From IMG/VR virus record IMGVR_UViG_3300010392_000555, positions 1-36,392 of that record: 36,392 nt of DNA. One strand, 5' to 3'. A program made the translations under genes and the position numbers. This stretch comes from a virus. Of this stretch, positions 31,669 to 36,392 are shown piece by piece. Positions within the stretch are counted from its first letter, which is position 1, and every line of letters begins with the position of its first letter. The notes under the pieces were generated by a model. The model did no database searches. It saw only the letters and a program-made list of their open reading frames with translations, and was not told the DNA's origin.

Positions 31669-32098
31669 CTTGCGCCTTGCTAATTCCGTACTTGTTCATA
31701 AGTTTTCTTGCGGGGATGTTTGAGTATTTAATTACCATGGCCTGCACCTCTGTTAATTTGGCCCGTGGGTTCAAATCACCTTCGAATTGCCCATCCCTGC
31801 CTTTTTGGTTCCTGTCGCTTATGTTTTCTTGATGACTCCCAAGGAACAAGTGTTCTGGATTGACGCATAATCTATTGTCGCACTTATGACAAACACAAGC
31901 GCCATGATACCCCTCCCATTCGGGTATCTCTCCATGATGAATTTCCCACGAAACACGATGCGCGGCTCTAGCCTTGCCGTCCACACCTAACCGGCCATAA
32001 CCTTGAGTGCTTATAGCAGCCGTCCACTCCCAACACCCGGTTTTGGTGTTGACTTTGTATTTCTCAGAGAATCGTTGTAAGATGGTTTTCTGGGGCAT
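31628..32098 (-). CDS. HNH homing-type endonuclease
   Basis: This 156-aa protein on the opposite strand to its surroundings has an HNH core: CWEWTA near 22, AHRVSWEIHHG near 46, and CHKCDNRLCVNPEHLFLGSH at 70-89. The Cys pairs, the first His (His71), Asn80 and His83 fit the HNH_3-type zinc-ribbon HNH motif. A C-terminal helix-turn-helix-like segment (NPRAKLTEVQAMVIKYSN, then KYGISKAQVSAIRTG) probably binds DNA. Such free-standing HNH genes insert next to their own cleavage sites in phage genomes. It splits the spanin-to-32102 region and overlaps the truncated frame at 31600 antisense. Confidence 0.88.
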   Translation of the reverse strand: MPQKTILQRFSEKYKVNTKTGCWEWTAAISTQGYGRLGVDGKARAAHRVSWEIHHGEIPEWEGYHGACVCHKCDNRLCVNPEHLFLGSHQENISDRNQKGRDGQFEGDLNPRAKLTEVQAMVIKYSNIPARKLMNKYGISKAQVSAIRTGRSWSYL

Positions 32099-32101
32099 TG
32101 G

Positions 32102-32362
32102 TTGTCCTTTCCAGCCAATTTGGGTGCGGTTGCTCTAACAGCCGCTCCACCCACTATAACACAAGGTTGCTTCAAATTGGACATAGGAGATTTTCAAATT
32201 TCAATCTGGGACAAGACCACAGCCGACGAGAAAATTCTGGAGTTCCTGCAAAGCAAAGGAACCACGCTTCTCAACTTCTATCGTGCCAAGCCGGTTGCCA
32301 TGGGAAGCCTGACCGCCGTTCTGTTATTGGCAGGTTATGTCATCGGGCGGATTAGCGCATGA
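32102..32362 (+). CDS. Small membrane protein resuming after the HNH gene
   Basis: Eighty-six aa are encoded from TTG 32102, or 61 aa from TTG 32177 (LDIGDF start). A C-terminal hydrophobic helix (SLTAVLLLAGYVIGRISA) follows an amphipathic part (KILEFLQSKGTTLLNFYRAK). No ATG start exists before the TM region and no strong ribosome site is seen, so the 5' end was probably lost to the HNH insertion. The stub at 31600 may be the original start. It might still be translated weakly. The 3' end overlaps the next start (ATGA). Confidence 0.5.
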   Translation: MSFPANLGAVALTAAPPTITQGCFKLDIGDFQISIWDKTTADEKILEFLQSKGTTLLNFYRAKPVAMGSLTAVLLLAGYVIGRISA

Positions 32363-32796
32363 CCTACCCAACGTGGAGGCGTGAGGTTGTTCATACTCCG
32401 CAGTTAGACGTGCCGATTGCCCAGGACGGCAAGGTAAGGGTTGCAATGATTATTGATAACCCCGAAAACGCACCTGCCTTTGGTCTAGTATGGCAGCAGG
32501 TAGGAACCACCAAACCCGAGGAGTGGTCTTGGATAGGCGGTAGAATATGGGCGCTGTTTACGGACCAGACCACGGTATACACGCGGCCTGACGGTGTAGC
32601 CATTAGCGGCAAGTTTGACGAAATCCTAAAGCGAGAAGGGGACCAAATGGTGTTTGGTTGGATTGATGAAATGAACCGCCGACTGAGAGGGTTTTTTGGC
32701 TTGAACCAGTCAGACCCAGACCCTGTTGGGATTGATACCCTATATGCTGCAATGCGGTCCCTTAGCTTTGATGCTGGTCAGGTGGTGAGGCGGTAG
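32359..32796 (+). CDS. Hypothetical protein, last plus-strand gene
   Basis: This 145-aa soluble protein has an aromatic-rich middle (WQQVGTTKPEEWSWIGGRIW) and a helical C terminus (GWIDEMNRRLRGFFGLNQSD). I do not recognise the family. The start overlaps the previous stop (ATGA). Its end meets the minus-strand operon head-on, overlapping the convergent gene at 32762-32977 by 35 bases. It completes the plus-strand late unit. Confidence 0.6.
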   Translation: MTYPTWRREVVHTPQLDVPIAQDGKVRVAMIIDNPENAPAFGLVWQQVGTTKPEEWSWIGGRIWALFTDQTTVYTRPDGVAISGKFDEILKREGDQMVFGWIDEMNRRLRGFFGLNQSDPDPVGIDTLYAAMRSLSFDAGQVVRR

Positions 32797-32977
32797 AGGC
32801 TAAGAGAGCGGGCTTCCACCACTTTTTCATCGGCACATACCCCCTCCCTGGAATGAGCATTTGTAAGTCTGGCACTTCACCTTCCCTACACGGGCGATAG
32901 TATTCTTTTACTTCTACTGTGTCGGCCATCATCCATACTTTCATTTGCTGTAATGCGACCTGATACCCCCAGGTCAC
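32762..32977 (-). CDS. Small hypothetical protein, end of the minus operon
   Basis: This gene begins at GTG 32977, which overlaps the preceding stop as TAGTG. It encodes 71 aa with KVWMMADTVEVKEYYRPCRE, a Pro/Gly turn (LIPGRGYVPMKKWWKP) and a weak tail that runs into the convergent plus-strand gene. A start at an internal ATG (MKVWMMAD) is possible. There is no recognisable family. Its overlap with the convergent late gene makes the last 12 residues doubtful. Confidence 0.45.
   Translation of the reverse strand: MTWGYQVALQQMKVWMMADTVEVKEYYRPCREGEVPDLQMLIPGRGYVPMKKWWKPALLASTASPPDQHQS
32782..32827 (+). terminator. Weak terminator candidate at the end of the late unit
   Basis: GTGGTG at 32782-32787 can pair with CACCAC at 32817-32822, followed by TTTTT. 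The stem is short and the loop long (29 bases), so it is a weak candidate, listed because a stop to the late transcript is expected at this convergence. Confidence 0.3.
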
Positions 32978-33212
32978 TAAGGGGTCTTGTCCGTCTCAGG
33001 AAGCCGGTCTTCATACGCCGCTCGCTCAAGCTCGGTTAATTCCGCACCCCACCCCGAAAAATGAAATCGGGTTCATAGCCCGTTATTTCTTTGTAAGCCT
33101 TGGCAACAGCTTGGCGCATAGGAAGGTCGCTGCCCTTCGGTAGAAGCTCACTACCTACCTCACCAATTTTGCATACCCAAATTCTTAAATCGTCTTTTTC
33201 GTCACTCATCAT
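32977..33212 (-). pseudogene. Small phage gene split by a one-base frameshift
   Basis: From ATG 33212 (ATGA overlap with the previous gene) the frame encodes 58 aa and stops at 33036. The adjacent frame, entered by one extra base at the five-A run 33057-33061 (five T on the coding strand), continues SGWGAELTELERAAYEDRLP and stops at 32977-32979, overlapping the next start by one base. Joined, this gives 78 aa. The SGWG and LTELERA motif is familiar from the ends of small phage proteins, so the joined form is likely ancestral. The cause could be a sequencing error, a real mutation, or ribosomal slippage on the T run. Confidence 0.55.
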
Positions 33213-33493
33213 CGTTTCCTTTTCTGTAGGTCCCTCTCCAATTCCTCGATCCGCTTGGCTTGGGCTACAACCTGTATGTGTTCATTAGCAGCGGCCTTGA
33301 GCCAGTAGTCGCGGCTCTCGTTTGCTGCTTTCAGGTCTTTGGCTTGGGCGTCTATGTGGGAAAGGAGTTCTTCGCGGTCTTTTTGGATTAGATCAACCCA
33401 CTCTTTCAGTGCAGGGGAAAGGTTCATTTTCTTGACGCACTCTGCCATATCAGCGGTTTGGGCGCATATTTCTTCCAGTCGTTCAAGTCTCAT
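33209..33493 (-). CDS. Coiled-coil protein (94 aa)
   Basis: This 94-aa protein is almost entirely helical, with heptad-like patterns (MRLERLEEICAQTADMAECV; EWVDLIQKDREELLSHIDAQ; IEELERDLQKRKR). The ATG at 33493 has GGAGA eight bases upstream. The stop overlaps the next gene start (ATGA). No catalytic motif is seen. Short coiled-coil proteins in phage early operons are often inhibitors or scaffolds; nothing more can be said. Confidence 0.6.
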   Translation of the reverse strand: MRLERLEEICAQTADMAECVKKMNLSPALKEWVDLIQKDREELLSHIDAQAKDLKAANESRDYWLKAAANEHIQVVAQAKRIEELERDLQKRKR

Positions 33494-33494
33494 T

Positions 33495-33542
33495 TCAGTT
33501 CTCCAATGCGGCAACGCGCTCTTTCAGTGTGGGGTTAGTCAT
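33495..33542 (-). CDS. Tiny reading frame (15 aa), coupling peptide or remnant
   Basis: ATG 33542 to TGA 33495-33497 encodes MTNPTLKERVAALEN. It starts with an ATGA overlap with the 67-aa gene and ends one base before the ATG at 33493. It could be a translated coupling leader, or the remnant of a longer coiled-coil gene. Its small size keeps confidence low. Confidence 0.25.
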   Translation of the reverse strand: MTNPTLKERVAALEN

Positions 33543-33742
33543 GGCTTATCATTCCTTGGCCTGAATAGCTCGCCGCCAATCAACATCACGCAAGAGAAAT
33601 ACATGAACAGCACTAGAAAAACGCTCTGTGTTTTCCACTCGTCTATGTCAATCAACCACCAAGCCACTAGAAAATGATAAGCAGCCCAGCCCAAAGAGAT
33701 AAAAGCACACGGTCCACCAATCAGAAATAATAATCTCCACAT
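33539..33742 (-). CDS. Two-TM small membrane protein (67 aa)
   Basis: The start is ATG 33742 (TGATG overlap, strong GGGAGGGGG just upstream). Two hydrophobic segments are seen: about 3-26 (RLLFLIGGPCAFISLGWAAY) and 40-59 (VFLVLFMYFSCVMLIGGELF), separated by the polar turn WLIDIDEWKTQ. Early-operon phage membrane proteins of this size can exclude other phages or block host functions; the role is inference. The end overlaps the next tiny frame (ATGA). Confidence 0.6.
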   Translation of the reverse strand: MWRLLFLIGGPCAFISLGWAAYHFLVAWWLIDIDEWKTQSVFLVLFMYFSCVMLIGGELFRPRNDKP

Positions 33743-33915
33743 CACCCCCTCCCTGGCTGGCGGATGGCGGCGTTGTGGGCGCATGATACTTTTACCGCTT
33801 GCATATGCGTCCCGCAGACAAGACGTTCATTATGTTCAGTTACTACTGCGTGATTTTCCGAGTACCACTCTCCGCACACCGGTTCCGCGTCAGGCCTCTT
33901 GCTTGTGTCAGTCAT
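33742..33915 (-). CDS. Small Cys/His protein (57 aa)
   Basis: ATG 33915 to TGA 33742-33744 encodes a 57-aa protein with Cys14, Cys34, His37, Cys45 and His47 (segments PVCGEW, LVCGTHM, VSCAHN). This pattern could bind zinc. The first 25 bases nearly equal the start of the plus-strand gene at 4877 (both MTDTSK). The stop overlaps the 67-aa gene (TGATG), and the start overlaps the previous gene's stop by four bases. It belongs to the minus-strand chain. Function is unknown. Confidence 0.6.
   Translation of the reverse strand: MTDTSKRPDAEPVCGEWYSENHAVVTEHNERLVCGTHMQAVKVSCAHNAAIRQPGRG
33891..33915 (-). repeat. Gene-start module, copy 2 (partner at 4877-4901, plus)
   Basis: These are the first 25 bases of the minus-strand gene starting at 33915. 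They match 4877-4901 on the plus strand with one mismatch, so the same start has been attached to two unrelated genes in opposite orientations. Confidence 0.8.
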
Positions 33916-34037
33916 TTTGATTCCTTCACTCTCTCAAACAAATCCGGGTTTGGTCTGTCCTGTTCCACGTCACCCAGAACCGCAAAGGCGAGGGCTGCAA
34001 GTAAACCAATCAAGGCGGCGTTAAAGTATTGGGTCAT
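33912..34037 (-). CDS. Small membrane-anchored protein (41 aa)
   Basis: ATG 34037 to TGA 33912-33914 encodes 41 residues: an N-terminal hydrophobic helix (NAALIGLLAALAFAVLG) and a polar acidic tail (DVEQDRPNPDLFERVKESK). It starts and ends with ATGA overlaps, which supports it as a translated gene. Function is unknown. Confidence 0.55.
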   Translation of the reverse strand: MTQYFNAALIGLLAALAFAVLGDVEQDRPNPDLFERVKESK

Positions 34038-34288
34038 GACTTACCTGCTAGGCCGCAGTAGCCGCCCGCCGTCTTCTCATTTGGTTGATACGTCATTCCC
34101 ACGCGGCCTCGTTTTTCCGCTTCCTCTGGTGTCACAATCCATTGCCAAGCCATACACTCGGAGGCTATGCACGTTATGTCTCCATAGGGCATATTTGTTT
34201 CTGATTGTCCAACGTCTGCTGCCGTTGCATTAATCACGTATTCCCGCGCCATGGGACACCATTTGGTTTTAGCTTCGTCTTCGGTCAT
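34034..34288 (-). CDS. Four-cysteine small protein
   Basis: This 84-aa protein has Cys11 (WCPMAR), Cys40 and Cys45 (CIASECMAWQW), and Cys78 (GYCGLAGK). I recognise this spacing as a recurring small phage protein type. Four conserved cysteines suggest a zinc or iron-sulfur site. No membrane segment is seen. It starts (overlap with 34285) and ends (34034) with ATGA overlaps inside the minus operon. Function is not known. Confidence 0.6.
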   Translation of the reverse strand: MTEDEAKTKWCPMAREYVINATAADVGQSETNMPYGDITCIASECMAWQWIVTPEEAEKRGRVGMTYQPNEKTAGGYCGLAGKS

Positions 34289-34701
34289 GGCTTTATCATC
34301 CCTTCAATTTCTCGCTTCAGGTCGCCTTCATCTAGGTTGGGGATTACCTCGCTACACACAAACTCCACAACCCTTTCGAAGTATTCGTTAAACTCTGTCT
34401 GGTCCATCGCCTCAAAAGAGGTTGAATCGTAAACCGTGTATTGCTCACCGTTTTTTCGGGTTTTCTTGTGCGCATACCCCGTCGCCAGTTTTACCGCTTG
34501 GTGCAGGTGGTCCTTTGTTGTGAAGTAGGATTGGTTCTCAAACACAAGGCGGATTAAACCCCAATATAACCTTTGGTGAGCAAGTGACCTGGGCCGGGAG
34601 TAAGTGACCTTAACAACATCTCCCACCGGCACCCTTGGCGGGCCTTCCCCATCCGCTGGTTCAAAACCGTTTAGGTTACGGCGCATGAATGTTTCAGGCA
34701 T
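34285..34701 (-). CDS. DUF1367-like phage protein
   Basis: This 138-aa protein resembles DUF1367-type proteins found next to recombination genes in lambdoid phages. It has TYSRPRSLAHQRLYWGLIRL near 33-52, TTKDHLHQAVKLATGY near 61-76, SFEAMDQTEFNEYFERVVEF near 94-113, and a helical end. The family has no established function. Its place beside SSB supports a recombination-region role. The similarity is judged by eye and is moderate. It ends with an ATGA overlap with the next gene. Confidence 0.6.
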   Translation of the reverse strand: MPETFMRRNLNGFEPADGEGPPRVPVGDVVKVTYSRPRSLAHQRLYWGLIRLVFENQSYFTTKDHLHQAVKLATGYAHKKTRKNGEQYTVYDSTSFEAMDQTEFNEYFERVVEFVCSEVIPNLDEGDLKREIEGMIKP

Positions 34702-34703
34702 AT

Positions 34704-35105
34704 CTAAAAAGGTATTTCATCGTCAGGGAAGGATTCTTCATTAGGCGGCCCCCCATCGCGGGGCTTATCAAGCATGACCATTTTGCCGTTGAATCCTTGT
34801 AGAACAACTTCCGTGGTATATTTGTCCTGGCCGGATTGGTCTTTCCACTTTCGGGTTTTGAGTTGGCCTTCTAGGTAAACCTTTGAACCCTTGGCCAGAT
34901 ACTTTTCTGCAATCTCAGCAAGTTTCCCAAATAGCACAACACGGTGCCACTCTGTCTTCTCTTTGCGCTCTCCGCTGTTTTTGTCTTTCCAAGATTCAGC
35001 CGTTGCGAGGCTTAGGTTGCACACTTTGTCCCCGCTGTTAGTGGTTCTCACATCCGGGTCGCGGCCTAGGTTTCCGATGAGTGTTACTTTGTTGACTGAT
35101 GACAT
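34704..35105 (-). CDS. ssb: Single-stranded DNA-binding protein
   Basis: This 133-aa protein is an OB-fold SSB. It starts [20 protein letters not shown], with [20 protein letters not shown] in the middle and a [17 protein letters not shown] strand. A short linker leads to the acidic tip ending DDEIPF, which in bacterial SSBs binds partner proteins. It coats single-stranded DNA in replication and recombination. It lies two bases upstream of the DUF1367-like gene and nine bases after the annealing-protein gene, in one operon. Confidence 0.95.
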   Translation of the reverse strand: MSSVNKVTLIGNLGRDPDVRTTNSGDKVCNLSLATAESWKDKNSGERKEKTEWHRVVLFGKLAEIAEKYLAKGSKVYLEGQLKTRKWKDQSGQDKYTTEVVLQGFNGKMVMLDKPRDGGPPNEESFPDDEIPF

Positions 35106-35114
35106 TGTTTTTCC

Positions 35115-35768
35115 TTATGCAGCGTTGTCAATTCGGGCGTTGGTTTGGTTGATGGTTGCTTCAACGGGGTCGTAGCGCCCCTCTTTTTTAAGCCAGTCAA
35201 GCATCCCCATATTATCGGCTTGCAGGGATTCAACCTCCTGCTTGTCTTGGGCTTGTTCCATGAGATGTGTCCATTCTCTGAGCCATTTATTTACGGTCTT
35301 TTTTTCACCGTTGGCGAGTGTGGTGGAAACGGTAAAATCCCCGTCATCAATCCCACTATCCTCTGCGGCATCCCTACTTAATCTGGGCTTTGGTTTGAAG
35401 TCGTCAGCTTCTTCCTCTGAATACAGAACACCATGCAGACCTAGGAATTTAAGAACAACTCTGTCTTTCGCCCGCTTCTCAGCCATAGCGTAAGGGTATG
35501 CGTTTTTGTTGTTCTGCGGCGCGGCTTCACCGATGGACCAGTGAGTTGTCTCGCCATCATTCCCCTGCACTGACAGGGCAACGCATTTGGCGGGTCCGTT
35601 AGCTTCTAGGATTTGTGGAGCCTCAAAAAAGATGCCCTTGGCGACAGCGACTCTTTCAAGCGCCCAATGATAAACGACCCACGTTCCATGGCAGTTCCAG
35701 ACAGCATCCGTGCCAAGGCCACATTCTTTAAGTGCTGTCCCAACCTCCTCTGGTAACTTACTTGGCAT
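35115..35768 (-). CDS. Putative single-strand annealing (Rad52-like) recombination protein
   Basis: This 217-aa protein has an N-terminal domain with GLGTDAVWNCHGTWVVYH and the block HWSIGEAAPQNNKNAYPYAM, then AEKRAKDRVVLKFLGLHGVL and YSEEEADDF. I associate this pattern with phage proteins next to SSB that are taken to be Rad52-like or related annealing proteins. The C-terminal third is helical (KWLREWTHLMEQAQDKQE). ATG 35768 has AAGGA upstream and is preferred over TTG 35774. Direct neighbourhood with SSB supports a recombination role. The family name is tentative. Confidence 0.5.
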   Translation of the reverse strand: MPSKLPEEVGTALKECGLGTDAVWNCHGTWVVYHWALERVAVAKGIFFEAPQILEANGPAKCVALSVQGNDGETTHWSIGEAAPQNNKNAYPYAMAEKRAKDRVVLKFLGLHGVLYSEEEADDFKPKPRLSRDAAEDSGIDDGDFTVSTTLANGEKKTVNKWLREWTHLMEQAQDKQEVESLQADNMGMLDWLKKEGRYDPVEATINQTNARIDNAA

Positions 35769-35961
35769 TCTCAATTTTCCTTATCCATTGTTGACTCTTA
35801 CGTGTGTTAATACAGGCGTCCCGGTAGAATTGGGCCATCATCCTATGTTGGGCCTGTTCTCTTGGGTGAACGGTACACGCGGCCCTAGCCCTGTGCATCT
35901 TGTAGAATTTCAGATCACGCCTGAACCTTGCCGCTAGGCTGTTTGCTTGCAGTTCCATCAT
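35758..35961 (-). CDS. Small basic protein (67 aa)
   Basis: This basic helical protein (LAARFRRDLKFYKMHRARAA) has three His and a net positive charge. It has no recognised family. ATG 35961 overlaps the preceding stop (ATGA). The 3' end overlaps the annealing-protein gene by 11 bases. It may bind nucleic acid; this is guessed from charge. Confidence 0.5.
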   Translation of the reverse strand: MMELQANSLAARFRRDLKFYKMHRARAACTVHPREQAQHRMMAQFYRDACINTRKSQQWIRKIENAK

Positions 35962-36392
35962 TGCTTCCCCACACTTTCGATGTGTTTTTGTGCGAGTTTA
36001 AGAACAAGTTTGAGCGTGTCTTTGTGGTTTAAATACTCAAAGCCCGCTGCCTCTACGATTGACCGCTTATTTTCTTTCCAGTGCTCCAGGGTGTGAAACT
36101 CACAGCCTATCCGTAAGTGTTTGTCTGTGACTGTGACCGGATAAAGCAGGCCGGTTATAACTATGGGTGACACTGAGGTGCCACCGGACACCCAAGCATT
36201 ACCGGACACCCAAGCATTACCGGACACCCGAGCATTACCGGACACCCAAGCATCACCAAACACCTGAGCATCACCGGACACCCGAGCATTACCGGACACC
36301 TGAGCATTACCAAACACCCAAGCATCACCGGACACCTGAGCATTACCAAACACCCGAGCATCACCGGACACCCGAGCATCACCGGACACCTG
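35958..36392 (-). CDS. Hexapeptide-repeat (left-handed beta-helix-like) protein, 5' end beyond the window
   Basis: The frame is open to the window edge, so the start is not visible. At least 144 residues remain. The first about 70 are tandem six-residue units of the form V-S/F-G-D/N-A-R/Q/W (DARVSG, NAQVSG, DAWVFG and variants), typical of left-handed beta helices. A conserved-looking C-terminal part follows (GGTSVSPIVITGLLYPVTVT, then HLRIGCEFHTLEHWKENK). Proteins with this repeat plus tail are seen in phage early regions. The role is unknown. A repeat number change would lengthen or shorten the helix in phase. Confidence 0.65.
   Translation of the reverse strand, partial: QVSGDARVSGDARVFGNAQVSGDAWVFGNAQVSGNARVSGDAQVFGDAWVSGNARVSGNAWVSGNAWVSGGTSVSPIVITGLLYPVTVTDKHLRIGCEFHTLEHWKENKRSIVEAAGFEYLNHKDTLKLVLKLAQKHIESVGKQ
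36183..36392 (-). repeat. 18-base tandem repeat (about 11.7 units), extends past the window
   Basis: Units like ACCGGACACCCAAGCATT (plus strand) recur with small changes from 36183 to the window end. Each unit encodes six residues and two sets of variants alternate (ACCGGACACC and ACCAAACACC), so the array is coding, not a CRISPR. The true length cannot be seen. Confidence 0.9.

Noticed and set aside
36183-36392. CRISPR array
   Set aside because: Repeats are 18 bases with no spacers and form one long coding frame.

Overview
The window is most of a tailed-phage (or prophage) genome of the P22-like podovirus type. The main evidence is the order terminase small subunit, terminase large subunit, P22-like portal (741 aa), scaffold, P22-fold coat protein, gp4-like and gp10-like tail accessory proteins, a run of ejection-type proteins, and a lysis cassette. 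Gene starts and stops overlap by one to a few bases throughout (ATGA, TAATG, TGATG), as in a compact phage genome. The host is probably a Pseudomonadota bacterium (Rz/Rz1-type spanins, P22-like head). The ectoine-synthase-like cupin hints at an aquatic or saline setting, but that is inference. No integrase, repressor, lysogeny gene or DNA polymerase is visible, so lifestyle cannot be judged from this window.

Layout. 1-240: a non-coding, hairpin-rich leader ending in an intrinsic terminator. 247-4400: a VRR-NUC nuclease, then an unusual cassette made of an IbrA/YbdN-type PAPS-reductase-like protein, a fusion of an EctC-like cupin with an IbrB/ParB-like domain, and two small partner genes, followed by small HTH proteins including a DnaA domain IV-like one. 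4401-4876: 476 bases without a gene, with several perfect hairpins. 4877-8211: a replication-type protein, small membrane proteins and a DUF115-family protein. 8212-28692: packaging, head, tail and ejection genes. 28777-32796: lysis and accessory genes (a one-TM holin candidate, an M15 endolysin, embedded spanins), interrupted by an antisense HNH endonuclease gene. 32762-36392: a minus-strand early-type operon converging on the late genes, with small proteins, a DUF1367-like protein, SSB, a putative single-strand annealing protein and a repeat protein that runs off the window edge.

How it fits together. TerS, TerL and the portal package DNA into a coat/scaffold procapsid. The gp4-like and gp10-like proteins close the portal. 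Four consecutive proteins (22203-27396) are likely ejected with the DNA. The M15 peptidase, holin candidates and spanins lyse the cell. SSB and the annealing protein serve replication and recombination. 

The most unusual features are (i) the PAPS-reductase-like / EctC-cupin::ParB cassette, (ii) a recurring architecture in which a short truncated copy of a gene start precedes an inserted gene and then the intact gene (5696/6126, 30656/30956, 31600/32177), plus a 25-nt gene-start module shared by genes on opposite strands (4877 and 33915), (iii) the structured gene-free block at 4401-4876, and (iv) a one-base frameshift splitting a small gene at 33057-33061.
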